From DATIRA01 sp963766505 (GTDB lineage: Bacteria > Pseudomonadota > Gammaproteobacteria > Steroidobacterales > Steroidobacteraceae), in NCBI GenBank assembly GCA_963766505.1, contig CAVYAL010000001.1, positions 62,001 to 126,000 of the forward strand: a stretch of 64,000 nt of DNA. Direction: 5' to 3'. The translations under genes and the position numbers were made by a program. Positions 1 through 7,708 of this stretch are shown piece after piece. Position 1 is the first letter of the stretch; each line of letters begins with the position of its first letter. A model generated the notes under the pieces. That model searched no databases, was not told the origin of the DNA, and saw nothing but the letters and a program-made list of their open reading frames with translations.

Positions 1-438
1 CACGAAGTACTGGTGCCAGGCCACCTGCGGGTCGATTGCCCACGCACCCCCGTCCGAGCCCATCGGGACCCGTGACATGCACTCGACACCGCCGGCGACC
101 AAAAGGTCGGACTGGCCGCACATCACGTGGGCAGCCGCCGAATTCACTGCCTCGAGCCCCGAGGAGCAGAAACGGTTCAACTGCTTGCCGGGGACGCTTT
201 CGTCGTATCCGGCCACCAGTGCAGCCACCCTGGCGATGTTCGCGCCCTGCTCGCCGATCGGAGTCACGCAGCCGAGCACGACGTCCTCCACCCGGGAGGT
301 ATCGAGTTCGTTACGGTCGCGCAGTGCGGCCAGCGTCTGCGCCGCCAGCTGCACCGGCGTGATCGTGTGCAGCGAGCCATCCTTGCGGCCGCGACCTCGC
401 GGCGTACGCACGGCATCGAGTATGTATGCGTCGGTCAT
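1..438 (-). CDS. Acetyl-CoA C-acyltransferase (thiolase), N-terminal part, cut by window edge
   Basis: Thiolase family enzyme that cleaves 3-ketoacyl-CoA, or in reverse condenses acyl-CoAs; cytosolic. The 146 visible residues start with MTDAYILDAVRTPRG, the usual thiolase N-terminus, from the ATG at 438. The active-site cysteine loop NRFCSSGLEAV is present (Cys about residue 91), followed by GGVECMSRVP. The frame stays open through base 1, so the C-terminal two thirds lie outside the window. It follows the enoyl-CoA isomerase-type gene by 59 bp on the same strand, which fits a fatty-acyl or aromatic-acid beta-oxidation unit. FadA/PaaJ-type degradative thiolase is more likely than a biosynthetic one, but this cannot be settled from the N-terminus. 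Confidence 0.9.
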   Translation of the reverse strand, partial: MTDAYILDAVRTPRGRGRKDGSLHTITPVQLAAQTLAALRDRNELDTSRVEDVVLGCVTPIGEQGANIARVAALVAGYDESVPGKQLNRFCSSGLEAVNSAAAHVMCGQSDLLVAGGVECMSRVPMGSDGGAWAIDPQVAWHQYFV

Positions 439-497
439 TTAGCTTCCCCATTCAGGTCTTGCTGCAATGCAATGCTACCCCAGCGAACCCGCCCGGC

Positions 498-1277
498 TCA
501 GCAGTACCGTGGCTTGCGCTTTTCCAGGAACGCGCCGACGCCTTCCCGGCCCTCCGCGCTCGCCGACTGCCGGGCAATCGCCCTGCCCTCGAGCGCCATC
601 TGCGACTCGAGGCCCGGCTCCGAGGCGTCCATCAGTCGTTTCACCGCGCCGAAGGCGCCCGTCGGGCCCTGGGCCAGTCGCCCGGCCAGTTCCCGGGCCT
701 TGGCGAGGACCTCGTCATCGGCCACGAGCTCGTTGACGAGGCCCCAGGCCAGCGCCTCCTCGGCCGAAAGCACTCGGTTGGTCAGGAAGAGTTCCAGCGC
801 CCGTCGACGCCCGATGATCCGCGGCAGCAGGAACGACGTGCTGCAGTCGGGGGCGAGCGCGACACCCGTGTACGCGAGCGTGAACCGGCTGCTCCGCCCT
901 GCAATGGCGAGGTCGGTTGCACACAGCAGGCCGACTCCTCCGCCGGCCGCCGTGCCGTTCACCGCCGCGATCACCGGGGCATGCATCCGGGTAAAGCAGC
1001 TCAGCGCGGCATGGATGTGAGTCGTCAGCTCGTTCAGGTAGGCCGGGGAACCCTCGCCCGCCTCGAGCATGCCGCGCAGGTCGCCGCCGAAGCAGAAGTG
1101 CCGGCCCGCACCGGTCAGGACCACGGCGCGGACCTGCGGGTCCGACTCGCAGCGGAGCGCGGCCGCCAGCAGCTCCCGCCCCAACGCCATGTCGAGCGAG
1201 TTCGAAGCCTCGGGCCGGTTCAGCGTGATCGTCGCGACGTTCGCGTCGACCTCGAGCAGTACGGTCTTGCTGTCCAC
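498..1277 (-). CDS. Enoyl-CoA hydratase/isomerase family protein
   Basis: Crotonase-fold protein of 259 aa acting on acyl-CoA thioesters. Visible marks are the CoA-binding and oxyanion segments HFCFGGDL and AAVNGTAAGGGVGLL, and C-terminal EGRAIARQ...FLEKRKP. The hydratase glutamate expected in the second oxyanion segment is absent (GGGVGLLCATD), but an acid is kept in GVALAPDCSTS, the position of the catalytic Asp in PaaG-type isomerases. I therefore favour an isomerase (PaaG-like or delta3,delta2-enoyl-CoA type) over a hydratase. The start is GTG at 1277 with a GGGGAG ribosome site 8 nt upstream. The ferredoxin gene lies 29 bp upstream and the thiolase follows, so the three are probably co-transcribed. 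Confidence 0.85.
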   Translation of the reverse strand: MDSKTVLLEVDANVATITLNRPEASNSLDMALGRELLAAALRCESDPQVRAVVLTGAGRHFCFGGDLRGMLEAGEGSPAYLNELTTHIHAALSCFTRMHAPVIAAVNGTAAGGGVGLLCATDLAIAGRSSRFTLAYTGVALAPDCSTSFLLPRIIGRRRALELFLTNRVLSAEEALAWGLVNELVADDEVLAKARELAGRLAQGPTGAFGAVKRLMDASEPGLESQMALEGRAIARQSASAEGREGVGAFLEKRKPRYC

Positions 1278-1306
1278 TCAGCACTCCCCACACCAGCGCC
1301 GGGCGT

Positions 1307-1624
1307 TCATTCCTCCGGCGCCACGGTCAGAACGATGCCGTCCATCTGCTCGGTGAACTCGACCTGGCAGCTGAGACGCGAGCGGTCGGGATCGTAACTC
1401 TGCAGCTCGACCAGCAGTTCCCGCTCATCAGACTGCGTCTCCGGCAACCGGTCCGCCCAGGCCGGGTCCACCAGCACGTGGCAGGTGGCGCAGGAGCAGA
1501 GCCCCCCGCAGATGGCGGTCACGCCGAAATCGTGCTCGCGCAGCGTCTCCATCAGCTTGAGGCCGACCTGCCCCTCGATCTCGTGGACAGCTCCCTGCTG
1601 ATCAGTCACGACCATTTTCGCCAT
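1307..1624 (-). CDS. 2Fe-2S ferredoxin, adrenodoxin type
   Basis: Electron carrier of 105 aa with the adrenodoxin/putidaredoxin ligand pattern: C39, C45, C48 (in ICGGLCSCATCHV) and C86 (RLSCQVEF). An extra Cys (C43) lies inside the cluster loop, as in many relatives. The family usually serves cytochrome P450s, Rieske-type oxygenases or Isc assembly; no such partner is in the window, so its acceptor is unknown. The start is ATG at 1624 (MAKMVVTDQQG); the frame is open further upstream, but that part runs into the kinase gene and does not resemble a ferredoxin. It sits between the thiamine operon and the beta-oxidation genes, 67 bp after the kinase stop. Confidence 0.9.
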   Translation of the reverse strand: MAKMVVTDQQGAVHEIEGQVGLKLMETLREHDFGVTAICGGLCSCATCHVLVDPAWADRLPETQSDERELLVELQSYDPDRSRLSCQVEFTEQMDGIVLTVAPEE

Positions 1625-1691
1625 GCCGGCCTCGCGCCTCCCGAAACGGAACAAAAGAGAAACATTATTGCAGCGCAGCGCGCGCCGCGCA

Positions 1692-2588
1692 TCACGCCCA
1701 CGCCGCCCGATGTTCGAGGCTGCGTTCAATTTGTCCCGCAATCACCCGGAAGTCCGCGGATATTTCCGCCCCAGGGGTTTCCTGGGCCAGGTACCAGAGC
1801 AGGCGAACGTAGTCGAAGGCCCAGCAGGCGTCCTCGAGCTCGGACGCGCTGCCGGGCAGCGGCTCACCGTAGCCCGACAGGAGTCCGGCAAGCGCCGCCC
1901 GCGGTTCCGGATGGTGACAGAGGCAGGACGCGAGGTCGAAGAGAGGATCGCCCCGTCCGCCGTACTCCCAGTCCACCAGCCACAGCCGCCCGTCGTGATC
2001 GATGACGTTCAAGTGATGCAGGTCGTTGTGGCAGAGGCGTTCGGCCCGGCGGACCGCCAGTCGCCGGAAAACCTCGCTGGCGCGCGCGCCCAGTGCGGCC
2101 GAAAGCCGTCCCGCGGGCACCTCGGACTCGAGCCTGCGTGCCTGCTGCGCGAACGAAACGCCGCGGATCTCCTCGCTCGCCGGCAGCTGGTGCAGGCGCC
2201 GCAGCAGCCGGCCGAGCCGCTCGAGGTTCTCCGGCTGGCCGAGGTCCTCCCGCGTCCAGCTGCGTCCCTCGAGGAACCCGCATACCAGCAACCCGGCATC
2301 CGGATCACAGCGCAGCACCGGGGGCGCAAGACCCGCCGAGGCGGCGATCCCGAGCAGCCGGCATTCACTCCGGCGATCGACGCCGAGGCGCGCAGCGTCG
2401 GCGGCGTTGAGGCGCACCGACCAGGCGCGGTCGCGCAATTCCACCCGCCAGGCGTGGTTGCTTTGCCCCCCGTGCAGCGGACGGAAATTCCCGCCGGCGA
2501 GCGCGCGCGTGGCTTCGTCGGCTGCGAGCAGTTGCCGGACATGCGACTCGAACTCTGCGGACCCTCGGTGATGCGTTGCGTCAGGCAT
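1692..2588 (-). CDS. Small-molecule kinase of the aminoglycoside/choline kinase fold, probably thiamine kinase
   Basis: A 298-aa phosphotransferase with the APH-fold catalytic loop CHNDLHHLN (D189, N194) and metal-binding LVDWEYGGRGDP (D206). An N-terminal glycine-rich stretch (LHGGQSNHAW) resembles the nucleotide loop of ThiK/LicA-type kinases. The ATG at 2588 overlaps the permease stop (ATGCCTGA, stop at 2581), so the two are translationally coupled; this decides the start against longer upstream frames. As the last gene of a TPP-riboswitch operon with a PnuT-like permease it most likely traps imported thiamine by phosphorylation, the role of ThiK or of pyrophosphokinases in other bacteria. 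Choline or ethanolamine kinase is the main alternative from sequence alone. Confidence 0.75.
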   Translation of the reverse strand: MPDATHHRGSAEFESHVRQLLAADEATRALAGGNFRPLHGGQSNHAWRVELRDRAWSVRLNAADAARLGVDRRSECRLLGIAASAGLAPPVLRCDPDAGLLVCGFLEGRSWTREDLGQPENLERLGRLLRRLHQLPASEEIRGVSFAQQARRLESEVPAGRLSAALGARASEVFRRLAVRRAERLCHNDLHHLNVIDHDGRLWLVDWEYGGRGDPLFDLASCLCHHPEPRAALAGLLSGYGEPLPGSASELEDACWAFDYVRLLWYLAQETPGAEISADFRVIAGQIERSLEHRAAWA

Positions 2589-3186
2589 GCATGCGCGCCC
2601 CGTTGCCGGTGTCCGAAACCATGCTCTGTTTCCAGGCCTTGTAGCCTCGAACTGCGATCGCCGCATAGAGCACGAACAGCATCGCGGTCGGATACAGGCC
2701 CAGCGACAGGTACAGCGCGGCTGCGACCAGGTCGATCACGATCCAGTAGAGCCAGTTCTCGATCAGCTTGTGCGCGACCATCCAGGTCGTGAGCACGCTG
2801 GCCCAGGCGATGAAGGCATCCACGTAGGGCAGGAATTCGCGGCCCTGGCCGATCAGGTATCCGTTCGCAAGCGACGCGGCGAGCACGAGCGCGATGGCAG
2901 CGAGGTGCCGGGACGCCGGCCAGCGGCTCACCGGGCGGCGCGTCACGGCGCGGTCGCCACCGCGCCATGCGTACCAGCCGTAAGCAGCCATCGCGATGAA
3001 GAACAGCTGCAACGCGGACTGCATCTGCAGCCCCGCGCGGGCGAAGACCACCAGGTAGATCAGCGCGCTCGCCGCCGCGCAGGCCCAGCACCACGGGTTC
3101 TGCCGGATTGCGAGCAGCAGGTAGGCGAGCGCCAGCAGCACGGCAAGCCACTCGGCCAGCCCCATCCCGAAGAACTGATCCAGCAT
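2581..3186 (-). CDS. pnuT: PnuC-family permease, probably the thiamine transporter PnuT
   Basis: Inner-membrane protein of 201 aa with about seven hydrophobic segments and the family features AAYGWYAWRGG and ENWLYWIVIDLVAAALY. PnuC proteins take up nicotinamide riboside; PnuT homologues take up thiamine by facilitated diffusion and depend on phosphorylation inside the cell. The TPP riboswitch at the head of the operon, the thiamine-binding-protein gene just upstream and the kinase just downstream all point to PnuT. Start ATG at 3186, two bases after the stop of the YkoF-like gene; its stop overlaps the kinase start. Substrate assignment is inference from context. Confidence 0.8.
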   Translation of the reverse strand: MLDQFFGMGLAEWLAVLLALAYLLLAIRQNPWCWACAAASALIYLVVFARAGLQMQSALQLFFIAMAAYGWYAWRGGDRAVTRRPVSRWPASRHLAAIALVLAASLANGYLIGQGREFLPYVDAFIAWASVLTTWMVAHKLIENWLYWIVIDLVAAALYLSLGLYPTAMLFVLYAAIAVRGYKAWKQSMVSDTGNGARMHA

Positions 3187-3188
3187 CT

Positions 3189-3461
3189 TCAGTCGCCGAA
3201 TGCGTCCTCGTCGCTTGCAGGCTCCCCGCCCAGCACCTTCATCACGAACACGGCGCGTCCGCCGCGCGCGAAGCTCTGCCGGGTTTCCTGCGCGAGCACC
3301 TCGAAGACCCGGTCATGCTCGCCGGCCACCTGTGTGCTGAACGCGTTGGTCACGACGTGCAGTCCGTCGTGGCGATTCAGTCGCTGGATGAATTCCTTGA
3401 TCGGCGGGACGTAGCTCGCGTCCAGCGGGTACAGGCTGATATCCACGGCGATGCGCGTCAC
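3189..3461 (-). CDS. Thiamine-binding YkoF/MTH1187-like protein
   Basis: Small 90-aa protein of the MTH1187/YkoF fold (Thiamine_BP family), a ferredoxin-like beta-alpha-beta domain that binds thiamine in YkoF. Visible: N-terminal TRIAVDISLYPL, then EFIQRLNRHDGLHVVTNAFSTQVAGEHDRVFEVL and the conserved terminal strand AVFVMKVLGG. The start is a GTG at 3461 with a strong GAGAGGAG site 7 nt upstream; no ATG is available. No signal peptide, so it probably acts in the cytoplasm. It lies 17 bp after the receptor gene and 2 bp before the permease gene in the riboswitch-controlled operon. Confidence 0.8.
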   Translation of the reverse strand: MTRIAVDISLYPLDASYVPPIKEFIQRLNRHDGLHVVTNAFSTQVAGEHDRVFEVLAQETRQSFARGGRAVFVMKVLGGEPASDEDAFGD

Positions 3462-3478
3462 TGTGATGCTCCTCTCGT

Positions 3479-5623
3479 TCAAAGCCGCCATTCGACGGTC
3501 AGGCCGAACTGCCTCGGGTCGCCGCGCTGGACATACAGCGTGTCCGCGAAATCCGGCGGCTCGAGGCCGAAATAGAACCCGCGTACCGCGTAGTCCTCGT
3601 CGAAGACATTCCGACCCCACAGGTAGGCCGACCAGTTCGCGCCCGCATACCCGCCCTTCAGGTGCAGCAGCGTGTACGGCTGCGACCGCTGGTCGTGACT
3701 GGCGTCGAAGTAATAGGCGTCCTTGCCCTCCAGGTCGGCGCGCAGCATCCAGCCCTGGTCGCTCAGCCATTCACCGGAGAGCGAATACTGCCAGCTCGGG
3801 GCGTGGGCCTGCTCGCGCCCGTCCAGATTCCGCTCCCCGTAGCGATAATCGAGGAACTCGGTATCGAGCAGCCCGAGGCTCGCGCGCAGCACCAGCGAGG
3901 GCCTGACCCTCCACGCCACATCGGCCTCGAGGCCGTAGTTGCGCCCGCGTGCCGCGTTGTCAGTGTAGAAGACATACGACAGCGGATCGCCCGGGTCCAC
4001 CTGGAAAGACGTGGAGACCTGCTGCTCCTCGCGCCACATGTGGAACACGCTGAGCGCCGCCTCGAATCGCCCGGCGGAGTCCGCGTACCGGGTCCCGGCC
4101 TCGAGGTTCCAGAGGTACTCCGGGGAGAATTGCCGGCGCTCCGCCGGCACCAGCGCCCCGATGTTGAAACCGCCGGCCTTGTATCCGCGACTGGCGGCCG
4201 CATACCAGCTCGAGCCCCCGGCGAACTGGCCGCGCAGCGAGAAGTGCCCGCCGAGCATCGTCTCGTCCGGGTCGAAGTCGGCGCCGTCGCTGTCCCGGTA
4301 CGACGCGCCGTGATTCTCGACGCGCAGTCCGAGCGATGCGATCGAATCGCCGACCGCACGCCATTCGAGCTCGCCATACAACGCGAGGTTGTCGGCAACG
4401 TAGTCGCTGGTGAGCGGCGGCCGCAGCGGCTCGCCCGCAAAGTCGTCCCGCTGCAGCGTCTGCTCCTCGAGGCGCAGCGCATAGGCACCCGCCACCCAGC
4501 CGAATCCGTCCTGCTCCGCGGTGGAGAGGCTCAGCAGCCGCAGGTCCTGGCTCAGCGTCGTCCGGTCGCGGTCGTAGCGGGAAAAGTAGTCGTACGGCGC
4601 AAATTCTCCCCAGTACGGATCATTGCCCCAGTCGCCATCGAAGCTGTAGACGATGCCCGAATCGACGTAGGCCGTGGCGCTCATCAGCTGCGCCAGCTCG
4701 AGATCGCCGTCGATGCGCAGCGATGCACCGCGGGTGCGCTGCGCATCGCGACCGGGACGGTCCGACAGGGTCCTCATCGAGTTGTCCGGAGTGAACGCGT
4801 CGAAGCCGTTGTCGAGGTCCACGTACATCGCGCCGAGCTGGAGCGACCAGTCCTCGTCCGGATCCACGCTGAGCTTGCCACGCAGCGTGAGCTCGTCGCG
4901 TCCGTTGGTGTCCTCGCGGCCCAGGTAGACGTTGCGGCGGAAACCATCCTGCTGGAACTTGTGGACGGCCATGCGCCAGGCCGCGAACTCGCCGTCCCGT
5001 CCCAGCGGACCGCCGCCGGCGATGCCCGCGCCGAGCACGCCGTCGTCCCCGGCGACCGCCTCCATCATCAGGTCCGGCTCTGATGTGGGATCGCGGGTAC
5101 GGACCTTCAGCAGTCCCGCCAGCGCGTTCGCGCCGTAGCGCGTACCCTGCGGACCACGAAGCACTTCGACCTGCTCCACGTCAAACAGCGTCGCGGGCAT
5201 ACCGACGCCACTCAGGTCGTACTCGTCCAACAGGAAGCCGACCGATGGATTCGGCGCACCCTGGTACTGCTCCAGCTCGCCGATGCCGCGCAGCTGGAAG
5301 TAGCGCGGCCGTGACGTGCCTCCCGCCCAGTTCAGGTTCGGCACCAGCCCCAGCACGTCGGCAAAGTGCTGCAATCCCGCCGCGTCCAGCGTCGAGGCGT
5401 CGAGGACCGTGGCGCTTGCAGCGAGCTGTGCCAGGCCCTCCTCGCGCAGCGAGGCGGTGACGACGATCTCCTCGAGCTCGGCAGGGACCGAGTCCTGCGC
5501 CTTCGCCTGAGTCGCGCTGGCCATCAGCGCCAGCAGGGCCCCGCTCAGAAGCGGTGCCTGCAGGTCTATGCACGGTGCGCCAGCCGGCCGGAGCGATGGG
5601 GATCGGAATGTGGTCTGCTTCAA
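3479..5623 (-). CDS. TonB-dependent outer-membrane receptor, probably for thiamine
   Basis: A 714-aa outer-membrane receptor: signal peptide (about residues 1-42, ending ATQAKA), TonB box EEIVVTA (51-57), plug domain with VEVLRGPQGTRYG (about 152-164), then a beta-barrel rich in aromatic girdle residues ending in an aromatic strand (GLTVEWRL). The start is a TTG at 5623 only four bases past the riboswitch; the next Met (residue 34) would delete most of the signal peptide. First gene of the operon under the TPP riboswitch, so thiamine or a phosphate ester is the likely ligand. TonB-dependent thiamine receptors (OMR1 type) under THI elements are known in comparative genomics. Confidence 0.88.
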   Translation of the reverse strand: MKQTTFRSPSLRPAGAPCIDLQAPLLSGALLALMASATQAKAQDSVPAELEEIVVTASLREEGLAQLAASATVLDASTLDAAGLQHFADVLGLVPNLNWAGGTSRPRYFQLRGIGELEQYQGAPNPSVGFLLDEYDLSGVGMPATLFDVEQVEVLRGPQGTRYGANALAGLLKVRTRDPTSEPDLMMEAVAGDDGVLGAGIAGGGPLGRDGEFAAWRMAVHKFQQDGFRRNVYLGREDTNGRDELTLRGKLSVDPDEDWSLQLGAMYVDLDNGFDAFTPDNSMRTLSDRPGRDAQRTRGASLRIDGDLELAQLMSATAYVDSGIVYSFDGDWGNDPYWGEFAPYDYFSRYDRDRTTLSQDLRLLSLSTAEQDGFGWVAGAYALRLEEQTLQRDDFAGEPLRPPLTSDYVADNLALYGELEWRAVGDSIASLGLRVENHGASYRDSDGADFDPDETMLGGHFSLRGQFAGGSSWYAAASRGYKAGGFNIGALVPAERRQFSPEYLWNLEAGTRYADSAGRFEAALSVFHMWREEQQVSTSFQVDPGDPLSYVFYTDNAARGRNYGLEADVAWRVRPSLVLRASLGLLDTEFLDYRYGERNLDGREQAHAPSWQYSLSGEWLSDQGWMLRADLEGKDAYYFDASHDQRSQPYTLLHLKGGYAGANWSAYLWGRNVFDEDYAVRGFYFGLEPPDFADTLYVQRGDPRQFGLTVEWRL

Positions 5624-5626
5624 GCT

Positions 5627-5731
5627 ACCTGCTCCCTACGCCGGTACTAACCGGATCAGGTTCTACGGGTTCGCCGGTGAGCGGCATCCGCCGCGACCGC
5701 CATCTCAGGCCTATTCAGGCCACCCCAAGGT
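5627..5731 (-). promoter_or_regulatory. TPP riboswitch (THI element)
   Basis: Read on the minus strand, this leader carries the aptamer signatures of the thiamine pyrophosphate riboswitch in order: GGGGUGGCC near the 5' end, CUGAGA (5708-5703), then ACCCGUAGAACCUGA followed by CCGG-UUAGUA-CCGG and GCGUAGGGA. ACCU (5731-5728) and AGGU (5630-5627) can close P1. The 3' end supplies the purine-rich GGGAGCAGG that would serve as ribosome site for the TTG start four bases further on, so control of translation initiation is the likely mechanism. I see no run of U residues suggesting an attenuator. Confidence 0.95.
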
Positions 5732-5837
5732 CGCAGCCATTATAGCCCTGTGCGGCGTCGCGGAGCAGTCCCGGCAGTTGACGAAGGCGCCGGGCTTCGG
5801 GACTAATGCGTGATTGGATAGGAGCAGGACCCGCTGG

Positions 5838-6746
5838 ATGAGCAAGCGCACGTGCCGCCTTTTCAGAGTTGATGCCTTCACCCGCGAACTCTTCGCGGGC
5901 AATCCCGCCGTAGTGGTACTCGACGCCGAGCAGCTCAGCGACGAGGAGATGAAGAGAATTGCCCGGGAGCTCTCCGGCGCCGAGGTCGCCTTCGTCGTCG
6001 CCTCCGACGTACCCGACTACGACATCGAGCTGCGGTTCTTCTCGCCACGCCGCGAAGTCGCTTTCGTCGGTCACGCGACCGTGGCCGCGCACTACGTGCG
6101 CGCCATCGCGGATGGCGTGCCTCGCGGCAAGGTGCGGCAGAAGTCCGGTTCGTTCATCGTCGAGGTGGAGGTGAAGGGCCGCGCGCCGGCACTCAAGGTC
6201 ACGATGAACCAGAGCCCTGCCACGTTCGGACCGATCGTCGGCGACGATCGGCGCGGACCGGTGCTCGACGCGCTCGGCATCAGTTCCGACAGCCTGCACC
6301 CGGGCTGCCCGATGCAGGTCATGACGAAGGCGAGCTCGCGGCTGCTGATCGGGCTGCGCTCACCGTCCATGCTCGAATCGCTGCAGCCGCAGATGGACGA
6401 GCTCGTCAAGCTCACCACGCACGTGGGCGCGGATGGTTTTTTTGTCTTTGCGCTCTCGTCCGAGGGCGACCCGCTCACCACCGAGGCAAGGATGTTCTGC
6501 CCGGCGATCGGGACGCCGGAGGATGCCGTCAGCGGGAACTCCCACGGCATGCTGGGTGTTTACCTGCTGAACAACGGCCTGCTGCCCGTCGAGAAAGGCA
6601 AGGCACGTTTCACCGGCCACCAGGGACGCTTCGTCGGACGGCCAGGCCAGCTCGAGGTCGAGGTTACGGCCTCCGGCAAGCGTGCCACCAACGTGCGCAT
6701 CTCCGGCGAAGCCGTGATCGTGTTCCAGGCCGAGTTGAACCTCTGA
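5838..6746 (+). CDS. PhzF-family isomerase/epimerase-like protein
   Basis: A 302-aa protein of the PhzF (diaminopimelate-epimerase-like) fold. Features: LFRVDAFTRELFAGNPAVVV at the start, the catalytic glutamate in GAEVAFV (E49), FFSPRREVAFVGHATVAAHY in the first lobe, and the second-lobe turn GTPEDAVSGNSHGMLGVYL. Most family members have no known substrate; without phenazine genes nearby the name should not imply phenazine synthesis. The ATG at 5838 is preceded by AGGA 8 nt upstream; a TTG at 5814 is possible but would add residues absent from the family. Divergent from the thiamine operon. Confidence 0.85.
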   Translation: MSKRTCRLFRVDAFTRELFAGNPAVVVLDAEQLSDEEMKRIARELSGAEVAFVVASDVPDYDIELRFFSPRREVAFVGHATVAAHYVRAIADGVPRGKVRQKSGSFIVEVEVKGRAPALKVTMNQSPATFGPIVGDDRRGPVLDALGISSDSLHPGCPMQVMTKASSRLLIGLRSPSMLESLQPQMDELVKLTTHVGADGFFVFALSSEGDPLTTEARMFCPAIGTPEDAVSGNSHGMLGVYLLNNGLLPVEKGKARFTGHQGRFVGRPGQLEVEVTASGKRATNVRISGEAVIVFQAELNL

Positions 6747-6778
6747 GCACCAGCCCGACGCTGACGCCCGGGCGGGCG

Positions 6779-7684
6779 TTGCGCATCTGCGCGGCGCTTG
6801 CCGCACTCGTTGCTCCGCAGTTCGCCGCGGCCGCCGAAGACGGAATCTGCAACCTGGGCCCGCTGCGGGTACTGGTGACCGGCGACGACGGCTATGACGC
6901 ACCCGGTATTCGCGCCGTGGCCGGGGAGCTGCGGGAGCGGGGCCACCGGGTGGCCCTGGTGGCGCCAGCGGAGAATGCCAGCGGAAGCAGCCTGAGCTTC
7001 AGCTGGCGGAGTCTGCCGGTCGGCATCGAGTCCCGGGAGCCGCTGGTAGCGGCCGTTGACGGTGGCACACCGGCCAATGCCGTCGTGCTGGCCGTCACTG
7101 CGCTGCAATCGCCCGAGTCCAGGCCTGATCTGGTCGTCTCGGGCATCAACGACGGTCCCAACCTCGGCTCGCTGCTGCCGCTGTCCGGGACCGTGGGCGG
7201 GGCCATGGCCGCCGCACTGCTGCTTGATCCGCCGATCCCTTCGATCGCGCTGAACGCCGAGCGGATCGCCGGCGCGAACGAGCAACGCAAGGCGAGCCAT
7301 TTCGAGGAAGTCTCGCGGCACTTCTCGTCACGCCTGCTGCCCGTTCTGCGGCCCCTGCTCTGCGATGCGGCGCGCGCCGGCGACTCCCGGGTGGTGCTCA
7401 ACGTCAACTATCCGGCGCGGGCGGTCGCCGACATCGCCGGGCTGAGGGCTGCTGCCCCCGACGCTGCGGCCGATATCGGGATTCACTACCGCCGTGGCGA
7501 GGACGGTGCCTATGTTGCGCAGATTTCCCGCAAGCCTGCACCGGACGGAACCGTCGAATCGGACCGCAGCCTGCTCGACGCCGGCTATGTGACGGTCACG
7601 CCGCTTTCGGGGCGGTATGCGGAGTTGCCCGCCGCATTCGGGCAACTCGACTCCGCGCTCGGGGGACGTTCCAACCGCAAGTGA
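6779..7684 (+). CDS. Exported SurE-like 5'/3'-nucleotidase
   Basis: SurE-fold phosphatase of 301 aa with an N-terminal hydrophobic stretch (ICAALAALVAPQFAAAAED) that looks like a signal peptide; classical SurE is cytoplasmic. Metal-site segments are RVLVTGDDGYDAPGI (D36, D37), AENASGSS and VVSGINDGPNLG. The canonical Asn before the Asp pair is replaced by Gly. The only start that gives a signal peptide is TTG at 6779, with a poor ribosome site; an in-frame CTG further upstream is less likely. It begins 33 bp after phzF and ends 25 bp from the convergent MBL gene. A periplasmic nucleotide or phospho-ester hydrolase is inferred. Confidence 0.8.
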   Translation: MRICAALAALVAPQFAAAAEDGICNLGPLRVLVTGDDGYDAPGIRAVAGELRERGHRVALVAPAENASGSSLSFSWRSLPVGIESREPLVAAVDGGTPANAVVLAVTALQSPESRPDLVVSGINDGPNLGSLLPLSGTVGGAMAAALLLDPPIPSIALNAERIAGANEQRKASHFEEVSRHFSSRLLPVLRPLLCDAARAGDSRVVLNVNYPARAVADIAGLRAAAPDAAADIGIHYRRGEDGAYVAQISRKPAPDGTVESDRSLLDAGYVTVTPLSGRYAELPAAFGQLDSALGGRSNRK

Positions 7685-7708
7685 ACACGGCTCTTGTTCG
7701 CAGCGTGC

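Noticed and set aside
3662..5083. 473-codon plus-strand frame inside the TonB receptor gene
   Set aside because: Antisense to a receptor with complete domain structure; Val/Arg/Ala-rich shadow.
5838..6746. Phenazine biosynthesis gene
   Set aside because: PhzF fold is clear but no other phenazine genes are present; the family is mostly of unknown function.
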